From positions 1,493,001 to 1,557,000 of the forward strand of contig JAEVHH010000005.1 in the NCBI GenBank assembly GCA_017607445.1: DNA of 64,000 bases. Direction: 5' to 3'. Positions within the stretch are counted from its first letter, which is position 1, and every line of letters starts with the position of its first letter. The notes beneath the pieces were generated by a model. It was not told the DNA's origin. It saw nothing but the letters and a program-made list of their open reading frames with translations, and did not search any database. Source of the stretch: Histoplasma ohiense. Its lineage: Eukaryota; Ascomycota; Eurotiomycetes; Onygenales; Ajellomycetaceae. This document shows, piece after piece, positions 1 to 11,355 of this stretch. The position numbers and the translations under genes are program-made.

Positions 1-2520
1 CTCATTCCACCGAATTCTTCTGTACACTCCTCCCCTTATCCCGGGCAAACTTCTCTCATCGTCAACCGTTGTCTGAGAAACGATTCGCAGTTGCGGCTGC
101 TGATACAATTACATATTCCTGCAATGACTTGTTCTTGTGAAAACCGAAGCTCGCACGGTAGTAATGCCTAAGCAAAGATAGGTGCGAAGTAGAGTTGTAA
201 AAACCTTGACCAGTGCCTCCTTGCAGGCAGTACCATCCATACGTCACAGTTTGATTTCCCTAGACAGTCAGCCAGAGCAGAATCAAGGCCGTAATATCGG
301 CCGCTCTCGTTTCATTCTCCCTGGTCCATAATCATATGGAACACACGTAATTCCCTTGGGGCAGGATAGGTCATATCTGTTCCGCAAAGCTTCATATCGG
401 ACTGAACTCTGGAAGCTATTCATTCCGCCATATAGCAGCGGATGCCATGTGAGATACTACCACAATGGCACCATGAAAAGCTCCAGATCTGGGTTGGTCA
501 GTCGCAGATATAGCAAAGCAAGGGCCTGCCTTTTTCCGGCCCAATCCATTCAGTCCAAATTTGGCGGGGTCGTACTGAAGTCTCCTTGACGGTCGTGGGA
601 TGGGGGGGCCGTAGAAATAGCGGTTATTATAAAATGACACGCGAAAATGCTTTGATATCCTGAGATAGAACCCTAGAATAATCCGCGATCGACAACGCAA
701 GACGTATCATTCGTTTGTTAGGTCTGGGATATGGTTCTTCGTCACTTTGGTAATTTAGAAAAATAGCTCAGTAGAGGATTTTCCGTGTGCAAGTTTGTTG
801 ATAATTTTTCACTCTTTTAGGACCATCAGACACAGCATAACAACAAGTAAAAGATATTAGGGATTTGACCCACACCCTAATGGCCCATTTCCCACAAGGG
901 TATTTTGTTACAGTCGAGTTTCCTTTGCAATGAAAGAAATGTCTCTTCGTGGATGCTGCATACATCTATCTGCGCGCGACTCCGGAGACTTGTTCCAGCT
1001 GCATGGAGAGACCTCGAGACAGGGTTTTGCCAAGTGATTGGTATCCTGCAGCAAAAGTCTGAAAGTTGAAAGGGCGGTTTCGAGGCTGGTATAGGCGCTA
1101 TCGATTGGAGAATTTGGGGAAATGTTTGGAATTATATGAAGAGTGCCTCACGCTTTTCAATGCGTGCCGTGTGGAGCAGCTCCTTCGAGGAAATCTGTGA
1201 ATGACGGCCAGGCAAGTCTGTACACTGGCCCTTGTTGAGTTCATCGGACCCCATCCACCACCGGCTCCCAGTGTCAATGACCATCATAGCATCATCCTTC
1301 AGTGCTGAACCCATCAGTCATCAAAGGCCTCGAACGATTTTCACGCCCACCAATGAACCTAGATGCGATTGTTCCTTGGCTCGAAATTACTCCACTGTGA
1401 GCAGGGCCAGGATGCTATTAGCTCCCGAGCCGAAATTTGCGCCTCTAACTTGGTTGGTTCTGGACACGAAGGCACCTTTTCGCTTGCCGCCTAAGGCGAA
1501 TGGATTGTCATCCTTCGCCCGAAAACAAAAACAAAGCAAAAAACCCAAATGCTACTGCGGTAAAGTCGGGGAACCACATTAATTCTTCCATACTGGCCGA
1601 TGATCAGTGGTCATCATGCCTCCACAAATGAAGAACCGATGTTGTGGTTGGGAGTTTCATTCCTTGAACGACCGGTTCGCATTTAAATGCTCAGCGAATT
1701 GTACACCCCTTTCTTGACTCGTGGAACGTGGTTTGCTGTGTGGAACAAGTTGCTTCCCTGGGGACTTTCAACAGCACATCACAAATAGCTCCATCACACG
1801 AGTTTTAACTCAACGCACCCAGATCAGGTTTGTTCGAAGGCTTTGCTTGCATGGCGTGGCCTTCCTGGCAACTTGGACTCTCGGTGAAAACAAGCTATGG
1901 CCAAACAAGAAGTTAGATACAGACGAGTAAATAAGGGCCAAGCAATGGTCAGCTCCTTCACGCAGTTCTAGCTTGCCAGCCATGAGAAAAAGCCAGGCCC
2001 CCAGGCGCATTCAATATCCAATTCCCATCTAGCGACGGAGAACCACCAGAGGCCAGGATGTGGAAATGGAATGACCCAATCACGGCTCCACCATTGCATT
2101 TTGGCAAACATGTCTGAGCATCCTCCGCCAACCCTCAGTCTGGTCAACTATTAGGTTACATGGTGACAATTTGCTCTGATCTTTCAGAAGGTCTTATGTT
2201 CAGTTTCTTGAACAACATGCCTCTAAACCTGAACAGCCCAAGTCCACAGAGTCACGCTCCCGTGCAACTTCCTCTACTCAGGATCCACGGCAGATGAATC
2301 AGCCAGCCCGCAATTGACTAGTTAGTTAGTTAACTAGCTGCTTATAATCTCTTGCATAATCTTTCCAACAGAGCGCACACCTTCCAGGAGCTATCCTATG
2401 TATATTATGGTGGGGAAACTGGTTGTGATCAAACCACAGTGTCTCCACCCCCTCCACCCCTCCAACCCTTCAACACGGAAGATCCTAGTACTGTCAGTAT
2501 AAGGAACAGAATTGGATACA
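1..2520. other. Left-edge region without a supported gene
   Basis: Both strands show only short open frames, and none gives a recognisable protein. The longest on the plus strand (about 116 codons, 1232-1582) begins with TTG rather than ATG. The last few hundred bases are the likely promoter of the P450 gene that starts at 2521. They include a small inverted repeat with arms ctagtta at 2318-2324 and taactag at 2331-2337. No tRNA, transposon terminal repeat or long tandem repeat was seen. Confidence 0.6.
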
Positions 2521-4699
2521 ATGTTGCAAGTCGTTTGCACAGCAGGGACCTTACTGGGGATCATCTCCCACCTTCTGATCTTTAAGCATGGCGAATGGGA
2601 ACGATATACACCCACTCTGACGGCGCTCTACGCCTTCGCTATTGGTCTACTGAGCCCGGCTGTGACCCTTACATTGACGGTGCTATCCATTCCCAGCACA
2701 TTGTTGCTTGTGTCCGCTTTCTGGGTCAGCTACATGACTGGGCTCTTCGGAAGCATCGGGCTCTACCGCGGTTGGCTCCATCCTCTCAGGGATTTCCCTG
2801 GTCCTTTAGCTTGGAGATTGACCGCACTCTGGTCCATCAAGGTCTCTGTTCCTGAATTCAAATTTCCTGTAAAGGTACAACAACTTCATGAGGAGCATGG
2901 GGATTTTGTTCGCATTCGTACGTCCAAAGATGACTTCCCCCGTTTTGGCAACTGCCTGGTTAGGCTCGTCTCTGAAATCTAGATTTCGTATTTCTGACTC
3001 CAATATCACCAGGGCCTCGAGAAATCTCAATCAACCATGCAGATGCTATCCGTGATATTCATGGCCCAGGCACTGTCTGTGTCAAAGGCCCATTCTATGA
3101 CCTAAATTACCCCTTCAGATCTCTGCAGATGCTCCGCGACAAAGGTGATCATGCCAGAAGACGGAGAATTTGGGATCGCGGACTTGGTATTAAGGGTGAG
3201 TCAGCTATTTTCACCCAATTTTTCAAGTTCAATTCGAAAAAACAACTGCTTACATATATCCTGATTGAACGGAACGTGCCCCTCCAGCTCTGACCACATA
3301 CGAGCCTAAAATACTCGGCCACTGCGCAGACCTCATAAATCAACTGATCGCGAGATCGCGAAACGGCAAGCCCATCGAAATCGGTCCGTGGATGAACTAT
3401 TTCGGTTTCGACGTCATCGGTGACGTTGCGTTCAGCAAACCATTTGACATGGTCAAAAATGGAAAGGCGGCACAGATTCTTGAAACATTCGAGATGTCAA
3501 GACCGATAGCGGGGAGCCTCGTCTGTGTTCCCTGGACGTTCATTCTTTTGAAAAGACTCCCTGTATTGCGCGATGTATGGTCGGCACGGGTAAAAGACCA
3601 CTCGCGCAAGGTTGTAGAAAGAATGAAGGTAATGGATAATCTATCTCTCTCCCCACCCCTTCCCCGTTACGTTTGATGACCTTGTTACTGACTCATTCGG
3701 TCCTCATCACCGCGAACATCCAGCTGGGAACAGCCTGCAAGGATCTCTTCTCCTACCTCCTCGACGACTCCCCAGGCTCACCGGCCACCTCTGCCCCATT
3801 CGTTTTCCCCGAATTCTCCGTCCCCGGCGACCTCGTGTGCGACTCCGAGCTAGCCATCACAGCCGGCAGTGACACGGTCGCAGCAACCCTCACCGCCCTC
3901 ATCTACATCCTCGCTACCCACCCAGACAAGCAAGCCCTCCTCCAGCAAGAACTCGACACTCTCCTCACGGGCATCGACGACATCTCCTATCAAAAATTGT
4001 CTATCCCCAACGGCTCCCCGATGCTCGAAGGTGTTATTCTTGAAACCCTCCGGTTATATCCCGGGGCGCCGGGTGGAATGCAACGCATGACGCCTCCCGA
4101 GGGTGCACGCATTGCTGGCAGATGGATTCCTGGCAACACACTCGTGTCTACACCGACATATACCCTGCATCGAGGTGAGTCAAAAGCCCATCCAACGAAC
4201 ACCTCCTTCCCTTCCCCCCCCCCCACCCCAAACAACCCACCCTTCTTGTCTTTGTCGTCTCTTGTCTCCCTCTATCACTCACCCACAACATGCAGACCCG
4301 CGAAACTTCGAGCACCCAACCACCTTCATCCCCGAGCGCTGGTCCCCCGCCGCCGCAAACCTAATCAAGCACAAAGAAGCCTTCAACCCCTTCTTGATCG
4401 GCGCCAACTCGTGTGCGGGAAAGGCAATGGCACTCATGGAGTTGCGCCTCGTGACCGCCCTGATTTTCCGCGCGTTCACGGTCCGGTTGCATGCGGTGTC
4501 TACGGGAAATACTACTTCTACTTCTACTACTAATAATAACAATAATGCCAATGCTGCAAGGCAAAAGGAGAGCAGTCATGATACGGCCACGCTGCGGCAA
4601 TCGCCGCTGTCGTATTTCGACGAGCAGAAACCGGGCTGGAGGGATTATTTCACGGCTAAGCCGCCGCCGTTTGAGGTTTTGTTGGAGAGGAGGGCGTAG
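2521..4699 (+). CDS. Cytochrome P450 monooxygenase (five exons)
   Basis: Heme-thiolate monooxygenase, about 591 aa, anchored to the ER by hydrophobic N-terminal segments; substrate unknown. Proposed exons are 2521-2917, 3013-3195, 3288-3628, 3724-4174 and 4296-4699; all junctions keep phase with GT-AG borders, and a CTGAC branch site is visible in intron 1. Diagnostic motifs are present: I-helix AGSDT near residue 354, ETLR (ExxR) near 414, PERW, and the heme loop FLIGANSCAG near 490 with the cysteine ligand near residue 497. The overall look is of fungal P450s annotated as tryprostatin or benzoate hydroxylase-like, but the family number cannot be fixed by eye. A Ser/Thr/Asn-rich insert follows the heme region, encoded by an (aat/aac)-rich stretch around 4500-4560. 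An in-frame TTG lies three codons upstream, but the ATG at 2521 is preferred. No other secondary-metabolism genes are adjacent. Confidence 0.9.
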
Positions 4700-4807
4700 G
4701 TTGTGGGTTTCTCTGTTCTGAAGGATGAGGATTATTGACGATGATGATGATGGCGGTGACGGTGGCGGTGATCGCACTACGCGATGGAATATGGGGTAAT
4801 GTCATTC

Positions 4808-4862
<55 letters not shown>

Positions 4863-6054
4863 GAAAGGAAAGGCGCTTGGTTTAGTAAGATTTTTTTTTG
4901 CATGTTGTTGCATGTTGCTAGGATGGGTATCTATCTGTGCGAAAGATAGGGGCCCTTTAAAGGAAAGGAAAGAAAGGGGGGATGATTGATGATTTCTGGT
5001 GATGACGAAGTGTGGAATGAGATGATTTCCATCGTAATTGAAAGGGGGGTGAGGGTGTGTTGAAATCTCACCTGTTGCCGTTGAATGGATGATTTTGTCT
5101 GATTGGTGAATATCAAATTGAAATGTTCTTGCTTCTTATTATTCTTATTATTCTTATACCAGTGGTAGCAGTATTATCTCCGTAGTAGTATAACCTGTAT
5201 ACATCAAACAAAATCAAGTTCATCTTCTTTCCCTTCATCGACTCATCAACTACTTTTCCAAAAACGAACAAAGGTTGCATGATTCAACAACTATCTTAAT
5301 CAGTTCAAATGAATCCGCCTGATCATTTTGCTTCTTCCAACAAATAAGGGGACACCCAGGGGAAAATGGGCCAAGACATTCATCCCACATAACCCCGCCC
5401 CCACTTCCCCCTCAAGCCCGCCGGGCAGCATTGAATTTGTATGCGTATAGTGTGAATTGTAAAGTTGTAAACTGTTGACATCAAAAAGCAAGCTAGTAGG
5501 AACTGCATAAAATATAGATATATAAATATACGTTATACACAAAGCGCAGAGGAAAAGACGATAAAAAATATTGAAAGAGAAATAAAAGTGAGAAAAAGCC
5601 AGGGAAGAGAGAGAGATTGGGGGAGGGACAGTAACCCGGAAAAATTATTCCATAGGGAAGATGGGTAGAATAGATGAAGTAGATAGATCATCATAAAGGT
5701 TAAACAGCCAAAAAAGAGGGAAATTGAAGATTCTTGGGTATTATAATATATATAGATATGTATGGCAAGATAAAAACCGGGGGGGTATAATTTTGGTGTA
5801 TGGGTTCATTCGTCCTTTTCGTAGCAATCTTTTTGTGGTTGAAAAGGTTGGGTTCTTCGCTCCGTATTTGTCTTCATTCACTCTACTCCAATATCAATAG
5901 CCAAACAACCATCCAAACAGCTAATTCAGTAGATAGATATAAGGAAATAAAAGCAACAGAGGGGGTAAAAGAAAAGGAACAAGAGAAGGAGAGCAAATCG
6001 AACACGGAAAAAGAAACCAAGAATAATAACAAAGGGACACACTTCCCATCAAAA
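4700..6054. other. Convergent 3' intergenic region with a TTG microsatellite
   Basis: This lies between the ends of the P450 gene (+) and the membrane-protein gene (-). It holds a long uninterrupted (TTG)n tract at about 4808-4863 and AT-rich sequence around 5500-5800. The plus-strand open frame at 5800-6387 is antisense to the last exon of the minus-strand gene and has no recognisable product. Confidence 0.6.
4808..4863. repeat. (TTG)n microsatellite
   Basis: About 18 perfect trinucleotide units, roughly 110 bp past the P450 stop codon and so probably in its 3' untranslated region. Confidence 0.95.
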
Positions 6055-7232
6055 TCAATCAATCGTCATCCGCATCGGCAATGGCCCACCCGGCGGCATA
6101 TTCGACGACATCTCCATCGTATTTGGCTTCTCATCATCGCTAATAACCTTGCGGTTCGACAAATGACGCTTCAGTCCTTTGTTGAAGTTGCGTGTGCAGA
6201 TGCACGCGTTCACGATGGTCATGATGATCAGGGCGATGGTGATGACAGTGAAGAAGGTGAGGGACGTGCGGGCCGCTTTATACGCATCCATGCGTGGCGG
6301 GGTATACATTCGCACGAGCTTGAAGAGGAAGTAGGCGAGGCCACCGTGGAAGAGGAGCTGGTGAAAGGGAGAAAAGAGAATTGTTAGTTAATTGAGGGGC
6401 AGATAAGGTGGGATCGTAATAATTGGTGCAGGATGATGGTGAGTTCTTACTATTGTAACTATCATTCCCAATGTATTCTCGCGACGGGTGGACCAGGCAG
6501 CGCCTAGGAGAATAAGGATGGTGATAGGGATGGCAATAATGGTGAGGATATACTCGGTGGCTTTCTTGTCGGTGACAATGACGACGAACTGGACGGTGAA
6601 GCCCAAGAAGAAAAAGAAGTCGAATTTCAAGAGTGCAATATAGATCTGTACATATAATAAGGGATGAATTAGCATCTTAGTAAACCTATTAATGGGGAAA
6701 AAAATCAAGAGGAATATATGAAACTGCAAGGTGACTCATTTCAACAAGCCCTACCTGGTATGTTAGATATCGCCGCTTCATTCGCAAATCAGCGCTGATA
6801 TGCTTATAAATGGTCCAGGCAAATTCATCGTATAGTTTCCAGGCGATGAAACTCAAACACACAGTTCCCAGACCAATGATGATCGGAATAGCAATAAGGA
6901 ACGGCTTCAAGTCGGGCCAGATTTGCTTGTCAATGTTTTTACCAGCGTTCAGCTGCAAGATAGCGTCTCGAATCTGGTCTGTTTGCACAGCGCCATATAT
7001 AAGCAGGCCGACGTTGCAAATACATATTCCAATGACCTGAATGGTGTTTTTCATTTGAAGCGCATCGTAGGTCAAAACAAGCTCGTACACAAAACCGAAG
7101 ATGTAGAGAGTTAAGAAAGTCGGGATCGTTCTCGACGTAGCTGTGTTGCTCCAATTGCCTCTGAGTTCGGACTGGAAGCGTGCAAAGACATACCTATGAT
7201 TTGAAGATGAGTGAAAATGAAATCGAATTGAA

Positions 7233-7263
<31 letters not shown>

Positions 7264-7399
7264 CATGTCGCTTTGACGTCAAAAAAACGAACAACCAAGT
7301 GGAGAAAATAACTTACGACTCAAAACCAAGAATAATAGCAGCCTGGACGCAAGCAACAATGACGAACGACCACGTCCAGCGCGAGTTTGGCCGATACAT
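6055..7399 (-). CDS. UPF0658-type Golgi multi-spanning membrane protein
   Basis: Predicted 339-aa polytopic membrane protein. Minus-strand exons run 7399-7317, 7193-6755, 6645-6451 and 6357-6055; all junctions are GT-AG and total 340 codons. The protein opens MYRPNSRWTW, followed by a hydrophobic helix, then YVFARFQ, FGFVYELVL and KNTIQVIG. At least seven hydrophobic segments are visible. This pattern fits the fungal UPF0658 family, whose fission yeast members localise to the Golgi; the molecular function is not known. The C-terminal tail after the last helix (roughly 45 residues) is charged and likely cytosolic. Intron 1 contains an (AT)n run at about 7240-7262. The upstream flank is GA/CT-rich and probably includes a long 5' leader. 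Confidence 0.85.
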
Positions 7400-8285
7400 C
7401 TTTGACTCTGGTTCTGTAAAGTTGATATAACCTTCTCTTGCACGGAAACCTGTTGTAGAATTACGGTTCGAGGAGTCGAAGGCCCGTCCTCCCAGGAAAG
7501 AGGCCCGCGACGGGTTGGAAGGAATTTTGGCGGTTCGCTCCCGGATGGAGCCCGACGCCTCTTAACTATATGGATCGAGGGAAGGAGGGAGGGAGGGGTG
7601 GGGGAGAGGTGGTTGGAGTAGCGAAAGGAAAGGTGTTCGAGATTGGTGGGTGGTTTGGTTGGTTGGTGTTGAGCAATGGACTGGGGTCCCAAACCTGCAG
7701 CAGATGGGAGGCTGTACTACACAGCCGCGCAGACAGGAGCAAACGGCGACGATAATTAGATCAGATTGTCGACCAGGAAGGGAATGTGACGGTATCAATT
7801 GGGAGATCCAGGATTGTCCAACGGTTGTTGCAACGGGGGATTGCAACAGACAAAGACCCCCGTTTCCTGCGTGAGGGCCTTCCAACAACCACAACAACAA
7901 CAAGGAGCAGGAAAACAAGAGAGTGAGGGACAGGGGACAGATGGAGATAGAGAGGGAGAGGGAGAGGGAGAGGAGAGAGATGGAGAGAGAGAAGGGGAGA
8001 GAGAAAGGATGAAAAGAGGGAAGAAGGAGACAAAGTTTGGGGTAAAAGTTTCACTGGGACAGGAGGGATACCTGGAAGCAAATCTGAAACGCGGTATGAA
8101 GGCCAGCGGGAAGATGCTGTAACCCGGCGAACGGGGACGATGGTTGGACAGGACGAGATTTCGGAGTAGCAAGGGAGTACCAGAAGAAAAGCAAACAAAC
8201 CAACGAGTGCAGACTGAGGGCGCGGAGGAACAAATCTACAGCGGAAGAAGAGTTGTTGTGCTCTGCAGTGGAGTGGACAAACTGG

Positions 8286-8318
8286 AACAACAACAGCAGC
8301 AGCAGCAGCAGCAGCAGA
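8286..8318. repeat. CAA/CAG trinucleotide repeat
   Basis: A run of caa then cag units lying upstream of the minus-strand UPF0658 gene. It sits in an open frame of about 104 codons that has no recognisable product, so I treat it as a promoter or leader microsatellite. Confidence 0.85.
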
Positions 8319-10670
8319 CGGAGGCAGCGCGAGCGGCTGACACACGCTCAGCGGCAGACCTGGAGGTGCGGCAGGGCTTAGGGGCGGGCCTCACATTGAG
8401 CTGCTCAACGGCTTGGGGTTTGTGGGCACTCTGGTTCCTTGACTACGCCATCTGCTGAAGGGTTGGTTATTTTATTTACCTTATGATTAGCAGTAGTAAC
8501 TCGTCGTAGTGGGAGAGCTGTGCAACGGAACTGTGCAGTGGAATCGGGGGCCATTTTTCTTCTATCTCTGCACAGTCGCTGCAGAGGCAGTTTTTCTTGC
8601 CAGCCCAAAATTCAAGTCCGCAAGGCTGACTCGGATAAATACTATAGTAAAGCTACCACCAGATCTACCCCGTTCTCCACAGATGAATAACGGAGTCAAT
8701 TATTAGTTATGGAGCTTCAGATTTCGACTCCGAGGATCAATTCCTAGCCCTCGGGGAATATTTATTGGACCGTCTGACAACGGTTTCCCGCTCTCTCTTC
8801 TCCCCAGCTGGCCAAATAAAGTATCCTGCCTCATATGCACAGGAACCAACAATGACAGTGATGGCAAACAGGATTTGTCGTGATGCGAGTGGTCTGCCAC
8901 ACATGGTCCCACGGCGTGTCTATTCTTATTTAACCTGCGTCATCCTGCTCCACGTCCGTTCAAGGCTGAGGCAGTGAGGTTCCCAGGAACCTTGAATTAA
9001 AGGTTCTCTACGCAGTATTTTCATCGGCTTGTTCAATGCATGAAAACTGCAGTGTCTAGTGCATGTGTGTACATGATGATTGTTAAATCCAATTAATACC
9101 AGGCAACTAGGTACTGGGAGGGATATCGCACCATGCAGGTGCGCTCTGTTACACCCACAGGCACAGGCTGTCTGTCCCACACTCATTGACTTGAAACTTG
9201 TTTCAACCTATCAATAACAGCTCAGGAGTATAGCAACCTCTCCCATTTTCTAAGCGATAGTTATATATGTATCTTCCTTTTTTGGGAAGTTACATTTTTA
9301 GTAGATTTTTAATACAAAATGACTCTTTGAGAAACAGAAAATATGTAACTACTAGTATTCATCTGGTTATATTGAACATTCATTGAATCAGCATATAGCC
9401 ATTGTGTTTGAAACCTCCATCTCTTGAGCTGCATTCTATTGCTAGAACAGAATCTTTGAGAATGCGCATATATTGGGATATTATAATATGCAATATGTTG
9501 TAGACATACGGAGTATGTTCCTTCGAGATGCTTGCGAGTTCAACTAGTTATTTCAGCTGAAAATCTTGATGAAAATCTTGATGACTTGAAGTTGATGAGT
9601 AATCCAGCTCCAACCAGCTAAAGCGGTGTATGGGGGCAGAATTGTCCTAGCGCCTTTTTCCCACACAGGCAACGAACAAAAAACTCATTCTGTTGTCTTC
9701 CTCTCTTCTTCTTCTTCTTCTTCTTTTCTGCTTCAAGCGTCGTCCTCGCCAAAGCTGCGTTTCTTTGCTACACACGTCGGATCTATCTCTCCTCCCCCCT
9801 CTGCAAAGAGAAGGGGGAGGGATTAGCCATCTGTCCTTGATTGATCCCCAATCATGAAAATATGCAAATGAGAAATTCGGAGTAATCTTCAAACCCCACA
9901 ACCCGCTCAGCGCTCAGAGAGAGAAAGAGAGAGAGCGAGCGTTGAGTCGGTGCTGCCCGTGAGGGCCCGGCGTGAAACATATTTACACGTCCGCAATCAG
10001 GCATCAGAAACTTCGGAGGCAGGGGACCCGGGGTCGTGCGGAGACTTTGTGTCCCACTTCCCTCCCCCCTTCCCCTCCCTGGGAGAGCCGTTGCGAAGAT
10101 TGTGTGTACATCCCTCTCTTCCTTTTTACCCTTACTTCTCTATCCCTTTGGAGGGTTGGGTGAGTTAAGGGAGGGGGCTGTATGACACTTGAGTGCAATA
10201 CGCAGCGTACTGGGTTCCTATTTCTTCTTTCTAGAATGAGATGCGGTCTGGTATGAATTCGATTCCGATTACTCTGGCGGGGACGACGCTTCAATCCTCT
10301 ACTTTTTTAAGGTTCGTTGTAAAAAATAAAGGTCTGAGAGCGACGGGGAGCGCAGGGTTCATCGGGATCGCCCGAATATGTTGATGTTTTTGAAGGGTTT
10401 TTTTTCCCTTCGTTTCTTTTTGAAGGGATACTGCTAATTCGTATTGATATGTTTTTGGGTTTAGCACGGAACTGGCTCGAAGGCCCTCCACACACGCCAC
10501 CCCCCGCACTTTTCACGATTTTACGAGTTGTTAGGGTTGTTGTTCTTTCAGCAGGGCGTGCTCTGGCTGTCAGTGGTCGGGAGTGCGCAAATGGCGCACC
10601 ACCATGGAATGATTTTCCTTTTGTTCTTTCATATTTTGACAAAATATCTTCATTCGAGATTCAGAGAACG

Positions 10671-10764
10671 ATGTCAACGTTGGCTGCAATTGGCCGGCTG
10701 ACCAAGCCGCTATATCTGGGAAAGTTTAATCGCTTTGGGCCAACGCCATCTGAAGTGTCAGGTC
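10671..10764 (+). other. Candidate first coding exon of an unrecognised small protein
   Basis: An ATG at 10671 opens a frame starting MSTLAAIGRLTKPLYLGKF and reading about 31 residues to an excellent donor, gtaagt, at 10765. An acceptor cag lies near 10853. Joining there would add only about eight residues before a stop, so either the real acceptor is elsewhere or this is a very short ORF, perhaps an upstream ORF for the Zn2Cys6 gene 600 bp downstream. The composition resembles a mitochondrial N-terminus, but I do not recognise the family. Confidence 0.25.
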
Positions 10765-10766
10765 GT

Positions 10767-10838
10767 AAGTATTGGCAACCCTCACCACAATCATGGTGCC
10801 TTTTGGTATCAGAAATGTAGTTGGGGTTGCCAATACTT
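10767..10838. repeat. 15-bp perfect inverted repeat (hairpin)
   Basis: The arm aagtattggcaaccc at 10767-10781 is the exact reverse complement of 10824-10838, with a 42-nt loop. Inside the loop a second small stem, cacca/tggtg, is possible. The left arm overlaps the gtaagt donor-like site at 10765, so the structure would sit at the 5' end of a putative intron. Confidence 0.9.
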
Positions 10839-11355
10839 GTCGCCTCGTACAGTAGCTATCCGAATCCTCGAGTTTTAGTAATTATAAATCCTCATAACTG
10901 AATATCCTTCACCTCTCCATCGTCTTTGACTTCGGTACCACGAGAGGCGGGCAAATGTCGCCTAGCTGCTTCGCTAGCAGGGGATCAAAGCCTCGCTGTC
11001 TCATCAACAACATTACATTCCTTTCTCGCGCGGTTTTATCCAGCCAACCGTGCATCTCTTAAAATTTGCCTGACAGTCAACGACAGCGCGCATTGAATCT
11101 CCCCAGGATTCCCAACACCCCCATTTTCAACCTCCTGGCTTAGTAGCTTCCTCCATCATATAACCACGAATTCCGTGTAAAAACCTCTCCTCTGTTCATG
11201 CTTCTCTCATTCCCAGTGGTCGAACTTTTACCGGAGTTCATGATTTTGATGTCGTCGTAGGTCCCTCTAGTTTTGACCTCCCGTCTCTTATTCTCGCGAT
11301 CACGGGCTACGGTATCGGGATACGATCAGTTATAAAGGAGAAAGCCCTGTTTACC

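Larger units (their letters stand above)
7400..11355. other. Long divergent intergenic region (about 4 kb)
   Basis: This separates the UPF0658 gene (-) from the Zn2Cys6 gene (+), which are divergently transcribed. It holds a purine-rich block on the plus strand at about 7915-8010, a CAG-rich repeat at about 8286-8318, an AT-rich stretch at 9240-9600 with the duplicated phrase gaaaatcttgat near 9559-9582, and a 15-bp inverted repeat at 10767-10838. A candidate short coding exon at 10671-10764 is described separately. No other gene was recognised. Confidence 0.55.

Noticed and set aside
4735..4989. Open frame with a run of leucines and its minus-strand poly-Asn counterpart
   Set aside because: Produced by the (TTG)n repeat in the P450 3' region.
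5800..6387. 195-codon plus-strand frame antisense to the UPF0658 gene
   Set aside because: The opposite strand encodes a convincing membrane protein with consistent splice sites, so this frame is a shadow.
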